Origin: Thiocapsa marina 5811
GTDB taxonomy: Bacteria; Pseudomonadota; Gammaproteobacteria; Chromatiales; Chromatiaceae
Assembly: GCF_000223985.1 (NCBI RefSeq)
Contig: NZ_AFWV01000004.1
Location: 248,001 to 312,000 of the forward strand
Length of the DNA: 64,000 bases
Direction: 5' to 3'
Shown here piece by piece: positions 33,908 through 42,808 of the stretch. Position 1 is the stretch's first letter. Every line of letters starts with the position of its first letter. Position numbers and translations under genes: made by a program. The notes beneath the pieces are model-generated. The model had not been told where the DNA came from and searched no databases. It was given only the letters and a program-made list of their open reading frames with translations.

Positions 33908-34423
33908 CTATCCCTTTGCGGCATCCGTCTCTTGCCGGCCCTTCCAAATAATCCAGGCACCAATCGCGATGATGGGCAGCGGCCAGAGCTGCTCGAAAGA
34001 GTCGAACCCTTTGAGCACGCCCCATGCGATCAGGAACAGGATTGCTCCGAGCGTGATCGGGCGTGCGCCCCTGCGCAGCCCACGCCGAAGATCCCCGCGC
34101 AGTGCGTCGGTGAAGAGGATGCCTAGTCCAGCGAGAATCGGATACAGCGCCCAGAGATAAGACCAGCTCCCCCAATCCCCGGTGCTGTTTTGATAGAGCA
34201 GGATCAAGCCCGTGCCGACAAGCAGGATGCCCGGTGTCGCGATGCGGCGTGCGGAGAGGAGTCCGATCCCCAGCGAGACAATCCCGAGGGCGACGATGAC
34301 GAGCGGCCAGCGGTCGGCGAGGTCGAGCGAAGGTGTGATTCCGGGGATAAGCTGGGCGGCTCCGGCGACGAGTCCGACCGCGATCAGCGTCGATCCCATC
34401 AGGACGTGCGAGCGTCGTTCCAT
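33908..34423 (-). CDS. Small polytopic membrane protein (DUF5668/LiaF-TM-like)
   Basis: 171 residues with alternating hydrophobic helices (about 10-27, 37-57, 63-78, 86-104, 122-138, 142-160). PLVIVALGIVSLGIGLL and YPILAGLGILF are repeated patterns of this group, and LWPLPIIAIGAWIIWKGR ends the protein. Proteins of this type are often membrane stress sensors or simple membrane scaffolds; the function here is unknown. It lies 87 bp upstream of the ABC transporter on the same strand and may share its promoter. Confidence 0.6.
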   Translation of the reverse strand: MERRSHVLMGSTLIAVGLVAGAAQLIPGITPSLDLADRWPLVIVALGIVSLGIGLLSARRIATPGILLVGTGLILLYQNSTGDWGSWSYLWALYPILAGLGILFTDALRGDLRRGLRRGARPITLGAILFLIAWGVLKGFDSFEQLWPLPIIAIGAWIIWKGRQETDAAKG

Positions 34424-35150
34424 TGGGCAAGGTTCCTTGGGCGAAAGGAGGGGCCGATCCGAATTTGGCTGGGTGGCCGATTTCCGGGTGGCCGGCTTTA
34501 AGGCCCGGAACCGGGTGCATCGTTATCGTAACGACCGTGTCGCCGCGGGACAAGCGCGGTGGAGCTGTCCCCGGCGGCGTTGCCGAGCTCGACATCGCCG
34601 CATCTGCACCGATGTCGGTACGGGCTCCCGGCCAGGGAACGCGGGTGTGCTGCACGTCGGCGATTTCCGAGAGAGGAGATGCTTTTTGGGATCAACCGCT
34701 CGGGCAGCGGCTGACCTCGCCCGCAGAAGGCTTTGCGCTTGAGTCGGGGCGGCGGCCTCTGATGACGCACGCCAACTGGCCGGGAAGCTGGTTGGTTATT
34801 TCGGCCATCGTGGCACGTGGCGCAGAGCGCCACGGGGCATGCGTGACACCGCGGAGCGGATGTCACGAGCCGTCGGTGATGTCACGAGCCGTCGGTGATG
34901 TCACGAGCCGTCGGTGATGTCACGAGCCTCCGTTGATTGCTCTAGCGCCCTGCAACGTTGGGTCGTCGGCCTAAGGAGCGAGGTATGGTCAGGCCGCGGC
35001 ACCCTTCGTTGACACTGATTCGCGGCGAGTGCTAGGTTCATCGCGCTCGCGCGGGATAGCCGCATAGCGATCCCGCGTGTCGCGTCCTGCAATAGAGAAA
35101 CTCTGGGGAGCCGCTATGAGAGTCGCTACACCGGCGCGTTTTCCTGCGTC
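34424..35150. other. Intergenic region with a 19-bp tandem repeat
   Basis: About 730 bp without a convincing gene. A short minus frame at 34498-34866 contains one CATCH (CxxCH) motif but nothing else cytochrome-like. The tandem repeat at 34859-34928 is the only structured element. The region separates divergent transcription units and should hold their promoters. Confidence 0.4.
34859..34928. repeat. 19-bp tandem repeat, 3.7 copies
   Basis: The unit GATGTCACGAGCCGTCGGT occurs three times without mismatch (34859-34877, 34878-34896, 34897-34915), followed by a partial fourth copy to 34928. It is not coding in any plausible gene. It could be an iteron-like protein-binding site or a replication-slippage product. 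Confidence 0.85.
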
Positions 35151-36338
35151 ATGCTGAAAAAGCCGCGCGTCGGCTTGCTCGGGGAATTCGGAGATTTCGG
35201 CGGCACGACGGTGTCTTCCGGTCATCTATCGGAGCTCTTGAGCGACTCCCTCGAGATGGTCCCGATCCGTTTCGCGATGTCGGGCGCCGAGGAGGACTGG
35301 GCCGGCAGGGTCGAGGTCCGGGAACGTCCCGATCGCGGTCCGGCCTATGTCGTCTTCGCGGCGGACTTCAACATCGAGCGCATCCTCGTCCCCGAGCTCG
35401 GCGACCAGATGCTCAACAAGGAGCTGCGCATCCGCTCATGGGCCGAGCAGGCCCTGGGCATCGCTCGGCGCGAGCGCCTCGATGCCATCCATGTCTACGG
35501 CGGATACGGCGAGCTGGCCTTCATCGGGGCCTATGTCTCGGCACTCATCGACAAACCCTTGGTCTTGACCTTTTGCGGCCAGGACCTCGAGCGTCGCATC
35601 TTCGGTGCCGCCTTTCCCCATCTCAAAGCGTCGGCGGCGCAGGCCGTGTTGGTGACCTGCAAGTCCGAGAAGGCACAGCGCATCGTCGAGCGCCTGCTGC
35701 GGCCAGCGGCGCCGACCCGGATCATCCGCAATCATGTCGCCGAGGCGGATTTCGATCCCGAGGCCGTCGTGGAACGCCGGGGCGATGACCCGGTCATCGG
35801 ATGTTTCGGCGAGTTTCGTCGTGTTGTCGGTCTCGACGTCTTGTTGCGTGCCTACGGGAGGCTGGTGACGCAACGTCCGCTGACACTCGCGCTCGGCGGC
35901 CCGATTCGAGCAACCGAGGCGGCCTATTTCAATCGTCGGATCGAGGCCCTTCCCGAGCAGGCTCGGGTTTGGCGGATGGGCCGAATCCCGCACGCGCGGA
36001 TGCTGGCCGCCTGCCGCGCCTGCGATTTGATCGTCGCGCCCTCCTATGCGGACACCTCGCCGTTCAAGGTGCTCGAGGCGATGCTCGCAGGGGTCCCGCT
36101 GATCACGACCACCGCGGGCGGTATACCGGAGCTGGTCACCCACGAGCGCGAGGCGCTGCTGGTCGAGCCCGGCGATCCCGACGGCCTCGCGCAGGCCATC
36201 GCCCGGCTTCTCGATGATCCGGAGCTCGGCAGATGTCTCGCCGAGCGTGCGCGTGCGCGTGTTCTTTCCGAATTCACGCGGGAGCGCGAACGCGGCGACT
36301 GGCTCGCTGCATACCGGGCTTCGGGGATCCTGGCTTAG
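35151..36338 (+). CDS. GT4 glycosyltransferase
   Basis: 395 residues. It starts KKPRVGLLGEFGDFGGTTVS; the mid-region has LVLTFCGQDLERRIFGAAF and TRIIRNHVAEADFDPEAV. The donor domain carries IGCFGEFRRVVGLDVLLRAY and the E-x7-E block in PSYADTSPFKVLEAMLAGVP, then TTAGGIPELV. It is a retaining GT-B enzyme of surface-glycan assembly; the sugar is unknown. It is a single gene between the repeat region and the minus-strand FkbM gene. Confidence 0.87.
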   Translation: MLKKPRVGLLGEFGDFGGTTVSSGHLSELLSDSLEMVPIRFAMSGAEEDWAGRVEVRERPDRGPAYVVFAADFNIERILVPELGDQMLNKELRIRSWAEQALGIARRERLDAIHVYGGYGELAFIGAYVSALIDKPLVLTFCGQDLERRIFGAAFPHLKASAAQAVLVTCKSEKAQRIVERLLRPAAPTRIIRNHVAEADFDPEAVVERRGDDPVIGCFGEFRRVVGLDVLLRAYGRLVTQRPLTLALGGPIRATEAAYFNRRIEALPEQARVWRMGRIPHARMLAACRACDLIVAPSYADTSPFKVLEAMLAGVPLITTTAGGIPELVTHEREALLVEPGDPDGLAQAIARLLDDPELGRCLAERARARVLSEFTRERERGDWLAAYRASGILA

Positions 36339-36380
36339 CGTAACCTGATGCGCCGAGGCACACAGGGCACGACCCGGCCT

Positions 36381-37016
36381 TCAGGCCTGCGCAAGCTCAT
36401 GCAGACAAAAGATGTCGTCCGTTCCGAGTCGCGCGACCTTCGCGTAACCGCGGTCGTTCATCAGGTCGTCGATCGCGTAGTTGTCGAAGTTGTTCTCGAT
36501 ACAGAATACCGAGACCCGAACGCGCTCCCAGGGGAAGGCGCGCATGATCTTCGCCTCGGTCCCCTCGGTATCGATGCTCATGAAATCGACCTGATCGAGC
36601 GGATGGCGATCGAGCAGCCACGCCAAGTCACGCACCTCGACCTCGATCTCGTGCACGGATTCCTGCGGGAGATGACCTTGAATCCTTTCGCGATGCTGTG
36701 GCTCGATGTCCGCGGCGATGCCGGACCAGCCGAGAAACCCGCCGATGATCTGAACGAACGGCATCCGCCCGTGACAGTCGGAGAGGGCGACGTTCTCCTT
36801 AATCGCATTGGGGCGATTCTTGACGAGCCGTGCGAAGGCGACTGGATTCGGCTCGATCAGGATCCCGTTCCAGCCAAGCTCGCGCTCGAAAAACAGGGTA
36901 TTGCTGTCGATGACCCCGTCGAGTGCGCCGAACTCGATGAAAGTCCCGGATCTGTGGTTCTGGAAGAAACGCTCGTGGATGAACTGATCTTGTCCGTGTT
37001 GCGAGTGGTAGCTCAT
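36381..37016 (-). CDS. FkbM-family methyltransferase
   Basis: 211 residues from the ATG at 37016. The FkbM signature is clear: SYHSQHGQDQFIHERFF, GTFIEFGALDGVIDSNTLFF (SAM motif I), GILIEPNPVAF, VDFMSIDTEGTEAKIMRAF and VSVFCIENN. FkbM enzymes O-methylate sugars or polyketides. It is divergent from the TPR/GT41 gene across a 197-bp gap that must hold both promoters. Members of this family are often found next to glycosyltransferases that modify proteins or surface glycans, as here. Confidence 0.87.
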   Translation of the reverse strand: MSYHSQHGQDQFIHERFFQNHRSGTFIEFGALDGVIDSNTLFFERELGWNGILIEPNPVAFARLVKNRPNAIKENVALSDCHGRMPFVQIIGGFLGWSGIAADIEPQHRERIQGHLPQESVHEIEVEVRDLAWLLDRHPLDQVDFMSIDTEGTEAKIMRAFPWERVRVSVFCIENNFDNYAIDDLMNDRGYAKVARLGTDDIFCLHELAQA

Positions 37017-37213
37017 CGGATCTTCTCTGATTGTCGATGTCGCGTGCATCAGTCTTGTCGATCGACCGAAACCCGGTGGATCCGAGGCCGGCGCGGCATG
37101 CAAGGCTCTCCGGGACTCCGGTCGGCGTCGAGGGTTTGGGTTTGCGGCGTCGGTTGGTCACATTTCGAATGCGGCGCCATAATAGCGCGGAAGACGTAAT
37201 CTAGGTTCACTGA

Positions 37214-39580
37214 ATGAAATCGCGTGTATCCAAAAGCCTGATGGCGCCCCAGCCGCCGCGTGACGATGTGCGAAGGCGCTTTATCCAGGCGCGCGAGCAT
37301 TACGGGGCCGGGCGGCTCGACGAGGCCGAGCGTGCACTTCGCAAGGTCCTCAAGCGGGCACCGAAGGCCCCGGAAGCGCTCTATCTCATGGGGCTCATCG
37401 CCGCCCGCCGGGGTTCGAAAGAGGCGGCCGAGCAATGGCTGCGACAGTGCACGGTCGCCGCCCCGGATCATCTCCCGGCGCGGATCAATCTCGGCAATCT
37501 GCTCCTTTCGCGCGGTGATCCGGCGGCGGCCGAGGCCTGCTACGCGGCCGCGATCCGTCTCGAGCCACGTCATCCGGTTGCGCATTACAACCGGGGGTGT
37601 TGTCTCAGTGCGCTGGGTCGGCTGCAGGATGCAATGGATGCCTATCGCGAATCCATCCGGTTGAAGCCGGACTTCGCCGAGCCCGCGATCAACCTCGCGT
37701 CCGTGCTCTGCGAGTGCGAGCGCTATGCCGAGGCGGAGGCGATCTATCGCGATCTGATTCGCTCGCATCCGGGGCGTCACGACGTCCGCCTGCAGCTCGG
37801 CAAGGTTTCCCACCTGACCGGGCGGCTCGGCGAGGCGCGCGAGCATTACGAGGCGATCCTCCGCGCGAACCCCAACCACGCCGGTGCCCGGCTCGCCTTG
37901 GCTTCGGCCTTGTTGGTCGATCGCCGGGTCGACGAGGCCGCGGAGTTGATCAAACAGGCCGGGGCATCGGGCGGCGCGCGCAAGACCGAGCTTTTGATCA
38001 CGCTTGCATCGCTGCGGGCCGCGCAAGGCGATCCGCGATCGGCCATCAAACACCTCACGGACGCGATCGAGGCGGGCGCCGCCTCGCCTCAGCATTTCTT
38101 GACCCTCGCCGGTTGGTACGGGGAGATCAGGGATCGCGCGAAGGCCGTCGCGGTGCTCGAGCAGAGCCTCGCGCGCTTCGGCGAGCGTCCCGCAGGGCTG
38201 CTGCCCGCGCTCGTCGTCAACCAGCGCTATCTCTGCGACTGGCGGGGGTCCGAAGAGCGTCTCGGGCGTCTGCTCGAGCAGCTGCGGGGTCCGTCCCCGC
38301 CGCCCATCTCGGCGTTTGCCGCGCTCTTTCTCCCCGGCTTGACCGCCTCGGACCTGCGGCGGTTGACGCGGGCCGAGGCGCGGCGCTTCGATGCCCTCGC
38401 TGCGTCCGCACTTTCGGCGCGCTCGTCCGTCGCCCCGTCCCCGCGGCGTCTGCGCATCGGTTATCTGTCGTCGGACCTGCACGAGCATGCAACGGCCTAT
38501 CTCACGGCCTCCGTCTTCGAGGCGCACGATCGCGCGCGCTTCGAGGTCTTCGCCTATTCCTACGGGCCGGATGATCAAAGTGCGACGCGCCGCCGCTTGC
38601 TCGATGCCTTCGAGCACTTCGTCGATATCCGCGAGCTCGGCCATACGCAGGCCGCGACGCGGATCAGGGACGACGAGATCGACATCCTCGTCGATCTGAA
38701 AGGATATACCCGCGGGGCGCGCACCGAGATCCTCGCCTTGCGGCCGGCACCGATTCAGGTCAACTGGCTGGGTTATCCCGGGACGATGGCCGTGTCCTTC
38801 ATGGACTACTTGATTGCCGATCCTGTGGTGATCCCGCCCGAGCAGGCCTCGAGCTACGACGAGGCGCTGGCCTATCTGCCGGATGCCTATGCCCCGGTCG
38901 ATCCCCGCCGCAAGGTTGCGGAGACACCCGGCCGCGCCGCTGCGGGTCTGCCCGAGGAGGGCTTCGTGTTCTGCTGTTTCAACAACCCGCGCAAGATCAC
39001 GCCCGAGGTGTTCGAGCGCTGGTGCCGTTTGCTGCATGCGGTGCCCGGATCCTTGCTGTGGTTGTTCGCGTCCCAGGACGCGGTGATCGATAACCTGAAG
39101 CAGGAGGCCGAGCGCCGCGGGATCGATCCGCGGCGTTTGGTGCTCGCGCCGCGAGTCCCGCAGCAGGAACATCTGGCCCGATTGGCCTTGGCGGATCTGA
39201 TGCTCGATACACTGCCCTACAACGCACACACCACGGCATCGGATGCGCTCTGGATGGGGGTGCCCGTGCTGACCTGCGTCGGCGACACCTTCGCGTCGCG
39301 GGTTGCCGCAAGCCTGCTGGGTGCAGCTGGGCTTCCCGAGCTGATCACCTCGAGCCTGGACGACTACGAGGCGGAGGCGCTGCGCCTGGCGACGCACCCG
39401 ATGGCCTTGGCCGGCGTTCGGCAGCGCCTTGCGATCGCCCGAAAGACCGCGCCCTATTTCGACCCCGCGGGTTTTGCGCGACACCTCGAAGCACTCTACG
39501 TGCGGATGCACGAGCGCCTTGCCGCCGGACTGGGCCCGCAGATGCTGATGCCCGATCAGGGCCAGACTAGCGGGGTTTGA
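37214..39580 (+). CDS. TPR-containing GT41 (O-GlcNAc transferase/SPINDLY-like) protein
   Basis: 788 residues. Residues ~20-330 are tetratricopeptide repeats (for example HYGAGRLDEAERALRKVLKR, NRGCCLSALGRLQDAMDAYR and INLASVLCECERYAEAEAIY). Residues ~410-770 are the GT41 catalytic domain: LRIGYLSSDLHEHATAYL, IDILVDLKGYTRGARTEIL, PIQVNWLGYPGTM, MDYLIADPVVIPPE, FCCFNNPRKITPEVFERW, and LDTLPYNAHTTASDALWMGV. Architecture and length match bacterial SPINDLY/OGT homologues, which glycosylate proteins on Ser/Thr or act on surface glycans. It is cytoplasmic, with no signal peptide. The target is unknown. A long antisense open frame over it is a GC shadow. Confidence 0.92.
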   Translation: MKSRVSKSLMAPQPPRDDVRRRFIQAREHYGAGRLDEAERALRKVLKRAPKAPEALYLMGLIAARRGSKEAAEQWLRQCTVAAPDHLPARINLGNLLLSRGDPAAAEACYAAAIRLEPRHPVAHYNRGCCLSALGRLQDAMDAYRESIRLKPDFAEPAINLASVLCECERYAEAEAIYRDLIRSHPGRHDVRLQLGKVSHLTGRLGEAREHYEAILRANPNHAGARLALASALLVDRRVDEAAELIKQAGASGGARKTELLITLASLRAAQGDPRSAIKHLTDAIEAGAASPQHFLTLAGWYGEIRDRAKAVAVLEQSLARFGERPAGLLPALVVNQRYLCDWRGSEERLGRLLEQLRGPSPPPISAFAALFLPGLTASDLRRLTRAEARRFDALAASALSARSSVAPSPRRLRIGYLSSDLHEHATAYLTASVFEAHDRARFEVFAYSYGPDDQSATRRRLLDAFEHFVDIRELGHTQAATRIRDDEIDILVDLKGYTRGARTEILALRPAPIQVNWLGYPGTMAVSFMDYLIADPVVIPPEQASSYDEALAYLPDAYAPVDPRRKVAETPGRAAAGLPEEGFVFCCFNNPRKITPEVFERWCRLLHAVPGSLLWLFASQDAVIDNLKQEAERRGIDPRRLVLAPRVPQQEHLARLALADLMLDTLPYNAHTTASDALWMGVPVLTCVGDTFASRVAASLLGAAGLPELITSSLDDYEAEALRLATHPMALAGVRQRLAIARKTAPYFDPAGFARHLEALYVRMHERLAAGLGPQMLMPDQGQTSGV

Positions 39581-39897
39581 CGCCGTTTGTTCACTGTTCC
39601 GAGAACATCCCCTCGAGAACATCGCCGGCGCAATGCTCGGGTTCGGCGGCGGGTTCCGAGCGTCGTCGTCACCGCAGTTTGTCCGAATGATGCCTGCGTG
39701 GTGTACCTGCGTCAGGCACCGAGCTCACTTGATCCGGTGCGGACGATTCTACGACTCGGTCGCGGTCGAGGAGGCCGCTCTCCCCGCCGGGGGTTGGATC
39801 TGGATCGGGTTTGTTGTGTATCCTATCGGTTTCCGAGCCCTCCGGGCCTCGGTCTCGAAGCAACCCGCGACACACCGGACGTTTAGCAAGGATCATT
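39581..39897. other. 317-bp gap
   Basis: Between the GT41 gene and the GT2 fusion gene. Open frames here are short and lack starts or motifs. An AAGGA site just before 39898 serves the next gene. Nothing else is recognised. Confidence 0.4.
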
Positions 39898-41127
39898 ATG
39901 CGCGTCGTCGTCTCGCTCACGACCATCCCCGGCCGGGAGGCGATGCTGAGCCGAGCCGTTGCGTCGATTATTCGCCAGACCCGCCCCCCCGATGCCATCC
40001 ATCTGTGGCTGCCCGAGGAGCGATTCGGGTCGGCGGCAGCGCTTCCGAGCTTCCCCGGGGTCGTGGTGCGCGCCGGTCCCGATCTCGGGCCGGCGATGAA
40101 GCTCCTGCCGACGCTGGAGGTGGAGGCCGATCCCGAGACCCTGCTGATTCCGGTCGACGACGATATCGAGTATCCGCCCGAGCTGATCGAGAAGCTGGTG
40201 GCGGCCTCGATGTTGCTGCCCGAGCATGCGATCGGGTTCACGGGCTGGAGCTGCGAGGAGCGAGCGGACGGACCCCGGATTCGGCACTGGAACGAGCAGG
40301 AGCCGTTCGCCGGGATGTTGCAGCCGGTCCAGGTGTTGGAAGGTTATCGGGGGGTGCTGTATCGCAGACGCTTCTTCGAAAGCGACATCCGGGCGCATCT
40401 CGACGCGCTCGAGGCCTTCCGCTACCACGACGATATCCTGTTCAGCGGTTATCTCGCGAGTCGAGGCGTTGCGCGCGTCGCGCAGTGGTTCGGATCCGTG
40501 CCGAGATCCGCCGACACCCTGTGGTTGCTGCATGGTGACGACACCGGACTGCATACGCTGCCGGACTGGTACGCGCGTGGCCGCGAGTGCCTCGCCTATT
40601 GGGCGCAGCGGGCCCCGGGGTTCATGGCTGCCGTCGCGGGATCGGTCGCGGGATCACGCCTTCAGCTCGAGACGGGCGAGCACCCCCGTGTCGCATTTCT
40701 GCATCACGCCTCTTCGGCGGTTGACTTTCCGATCGAGAGCGCACACGATTTGTTTGTGATGCCTTGGCCTTGGTCCGAGGGCCTCTTCTCCGAGGTCCTT
40801 CTCGTTCGTCCCGATCGCCTTGCGGCGCTCCCGCAGGAGCGGTGGTTGGCCGAATGTCGTAGGATTCTCGAGCCCGGCGGTGTTTTGCGTGTCTTCTGGC
40901 CTGCCCTGCCGGTTTCGGGCCAGGCCGCTATACCGCGTGGCGAGAGAATGCGCTCCGACGCCGGTGCGGGTGCGACGGCTGCCCGCTTTCGAGGGCTGGC
41001 CGTCGATCGAGGCTGGCAAGCGTCCTGGACGACCGACCGAGACGGCGTGACGGCGACACTCATCGCCCCGTGCCGGGGTTCGCAGGGTTCGCGCCACGCA
41101 GGTCTATCCTGGGTCGCAACGCGGTGA
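39898..41127 (+). CDS. GT2-like glycosyltransferase fused to a methyltransferase-like C-terminal segment
   Basis: 409 residues from the ATG at 39898, preceded by AAGGA; the longer frame from 39811 lacks a good site. Residues 1-250 are GT-A-like: RVVVSLTTIPGREAMLSRAV, DAIHLWLPEERF, and LLIPVDDDIEYPPELIEKLV with the DDD metal site. Residues ~265-370 resemble the late half of a class I methyltransferase: FSEVLLVRPDRLAALPQERW, then ECRRILEPGGVLRVFWPALP, the post-motif-IV region. SAM motif I is not visible, so the second part may be a degenerate or partial domain. The fusion would couple sugar transfer to a second step or to a structural role. Confidence 0.65.
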   Translation: MRVVVSLTTIPGREAMLSRAVASIIRQTRPPDAIHLWLPEERFGSAAALPSFPGVVVRAGPDLGPAMKLLPTLEVEADPETLLIPVDDDIEYPPELIEKLVAASMLLPEHAIGFTGWSCEERADGPRIRHWNEQEPFAGMLQPVQVLEGYRGVLYRRRFFESDIRAHLDALEAFRYHDDILFSGYLASRGVARVAQWFGSVPRSADTLWLLHGDDTGLHTLPDWYARGRECLAYWAQRAPGFMAAVAGSVAGSRLQLETGEHPRVAFLHHASSAVDFPIESAHDLFVMPWPWSEGLFSEVLLVRPDRLAALPQERWLAECRRILEPGGVLRVFWPALPVSGQAAIPRGERMRSDAGAGATAARFRGLAVDRGWQASWTTDRDGVTATLIAPCRGSQGSRHAGLSWVATR

Positions 41128-41265
41128 AATCCGCCGGCTCGGTGTGTCATTTTGCCGACGATTACCCCCGTGCGCCCTGTGCTCCGTCCGACGTGTGTCC
41201 GCCACACCGCGGGGCGGTGAAAATGTGACAGATGCACGGGTACAACAAAAAAGGCCCGCTTGAGG

Positions 41266-41293
41266 TTGACTTTCGGCAACGATGCGGCATACT
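41266..41293 (+). promoter_or_regulatory. Possible sigma-70 promoter of the exported-protein gene
   Basis: TTGACT (41266-41271) and CATACT (41288-41293) with a 16-bp spacer, 134 bp upstream of the ATG at 41428. The -35 is near consensus and the -10 matches four of six. The long leader would leave room for regulation. Confidence 0.4.
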
Positions 41294-41427
41294 TTGCATG
41301 CACCGCGAAGAGGTATTACCGCAACTGTGTGGAACTCCTCGATCGACCGCCAGGGGGCCAAACAATTGGGGTCGGCGCGGTCAGTCGGTCATCACATGTG
41401 AACTTGACAATGGAAGAGAGGCAAGTT

Positions 41428-42558
41428 ATGAGCTCAAACTTTAAAAAGCTGGCTATCGCGGCCGGTGTGTCTGCAGGCTTGGCAGCGGTCAGCGTGCCGT
41501 CCTATGCCGTTATCCCCGGTCCTGCCGGCGAAGCCCTGCTGATCCCGCTCGTCGCTCACGGCGGCGATGTCGCCGGTGGATCCAACACCATCATCCAGGT
41601 GACAATCCCGGGTACGGTCGGTTTCGACAGCATCCCGAACGACTTCACCGCTCCCAATACCACCCCGACCAATCCGGGCCCGACCCTTTTCCCGGTCGAT
41701 GCCGATCTGGTGCCCGGAAACGCCATCCATTGGTATTGGTTCGACAAGGAGAGCGTCCATCGCCTGAACCGTATGGTTCCGGTGACGGCCGATGACGTCG
41801 TCGTCATCGACTGGCTCCAGGCCTCGGGTGGCTCCTTCGCCGGTCAGGAAGGCTACATGGTCATCGGCACCGAGATCGCCCGCACCGGCGCCGCAGCCGA
41901 CTTCGCCATGTTCGGCGAGGCTTGGTTCGAGCTTTACAGCGACGACACCGCAGATCGCGTTGGCACCTTGGCCCAGATCCCGGTCCTGCCGATGAGCGAC
42001 GGTGTCGACGGCGCGTTCGACAGCCCGGTTTCCAAGGCCGACAACGTCAAGTACAACTCGGCCGGCATCCCGCGCGCGGTCTCCCCGCTCATCAGCGGCA
42101 TGCGCACCAACCGGTCCGACGGCATCCTGAACGACACCACCGTGTTCAACCTGGCGCTGTCCGATCGTAACTTCCCGAGCGTCCATGTCGTTTGGCTCGA
42201 CGTGAATCTGGATGACGATGGCCGCGGCCTCGGCGTCGACGTCTTCGACAGCGACGAGTTCTCCTGCTCCGGCTCCGTTGATCTTCCCTACGAGCTGAAC
42301 GTGATCTGGATTCCTGAGGCGTTCGCCGCTACCACCGCCAATCCGTTCGGCATCCCGAGCAACGAATACTGCCTGCCGACCCAGCTCTCGGGGGACGAGA
42401 TCGGTTTCGTGACCTATTACATCCCTGAGTACATCGACACCAACATCGACGAGCCTGAGTCCGCCGGTGTGGCCTTCAGCATCCTGATGGACTGGGACGC
42501 GGTCGATAACCTGAGGTTCACCACCTCGCTGGGTCAAGAGCGCGGCACCTACAAGTAA
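41428..42558 (+). CDS. Exported protein of unknown function, probably abundant
   Basis: 376 residues from the ATG at 41428 (site AGAGAGGCAAG). The signal peptide is KKLAIAAGVSAGLAAVSVPS, ending at YA-VIPG. The mature protein is acidic, with many Asp and Thr and few Lys, and has no membrane helix, lipobox or recognised domain. Segments such as VIDWLQASGGSFAGQEGYMV, WFELYSDDT and VVWLDVNLDDDGRGLGVDVF look like beta-rich sequence. A lone gene with its own promoter candidate and a very strong intrinsic terminator suggests high expression, as for a surface or periplasmic structural protein. Function is unknown. Confidence 0.7.
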   Translation: MSSNFKKLAIAAGVSAGLAAVSVPSYAVIPGPAGEALLIPLVAHGGDVAGGSNTIIQVTIPGTVGFDSIPNDFTAPNTTPTNPGPTLFPVDADLVPGNAIHWYWFDKESVHRLNRMVPVTADDVVVIDWLQASGGSFAGQEGYMVIGTEIARTGAAADFAMFGEAWFELYSDDTADRVGTLAQIPVLPMSDGVDGAFDSPVSKADNVKYNSAGIPRAVSPLISGMRTNRSDGILNDTTVFNLALSDRNFPSVHVVWLDVNLDDDGRGLGVDVFDSDEFSCSGSVDLPYELNVIWIPEAFAATTANPFGIPSNEYCLPTQLSGDEIGFVTYYIPEYIDTNIDEPESAGVAFSILMDWDAVDNLRFTTSLGQERGTYK

Positions 42559-42580
42559 GCCGTTGCTTTCGCCTTGAAGA

Positions 42581-42612
42581 GACGGTGCGCAGCGATGCGC
42601 ACCGTCTTTTTT
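42581..42612 (+). terminator. Rho-independent terminator
   Basis: GACGGTGCGCA (42581-42591) and TGCGCACCGTC (42596-42606) form a perfect 11-bp stem with a GCGA loop, followed directly by TTTTTT. It lies 22 bp after the exported-protein stop codon. This is the clearest intrinsic terminator in the window. Confidence 0.95.
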
Positions 42613-42808
42613 GCGTTTGGGGGTCAGGCTTTCCGGGCACTCGGGCGCGCGCGCCATCGCGAGCGCATCCCGGCAGAGCCCGATCGGACACACCGTCGCC
42701 GGGTTCTCGGCCATCAGCTGCTTCGACGACGAATCCCTTCACCGAGTCCCCCGTCGATTCTCCAGGTGGTATCATAGCGGGCCAGCGATCGCACGGATCC
42801 ATAGGCCC

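Noticed and set aside
34498-34866. Possible c-type cytochrome fragment with a CATCH motif
   Set aside because: A single CxxCH in a Pro/Arg-rich shadow-like frame, with no signal peptide, no distal Met or His pattern and no second heme site.
34859-34928. Tandem repeat as a CRISPR array
   Set aside because: The 19-bp units are contiguous with no spacers, and no cas gene is present.
37049-39622. An 857-codon open frame on the minus strand
   Set aside because: It lies wholly antisense to the clear TPR/GT41 gene, has no domain signature and is Arg/Gly/Gln-rich low-complexity sequence, as expected from high-GC third-codon bias.
41434-42714. A 426-codon minus-strand open frame
   Set aside because: Antisense shadow of the exported-protein gene, which has a signal peptide, ribosome site and terminator on the plus strand.
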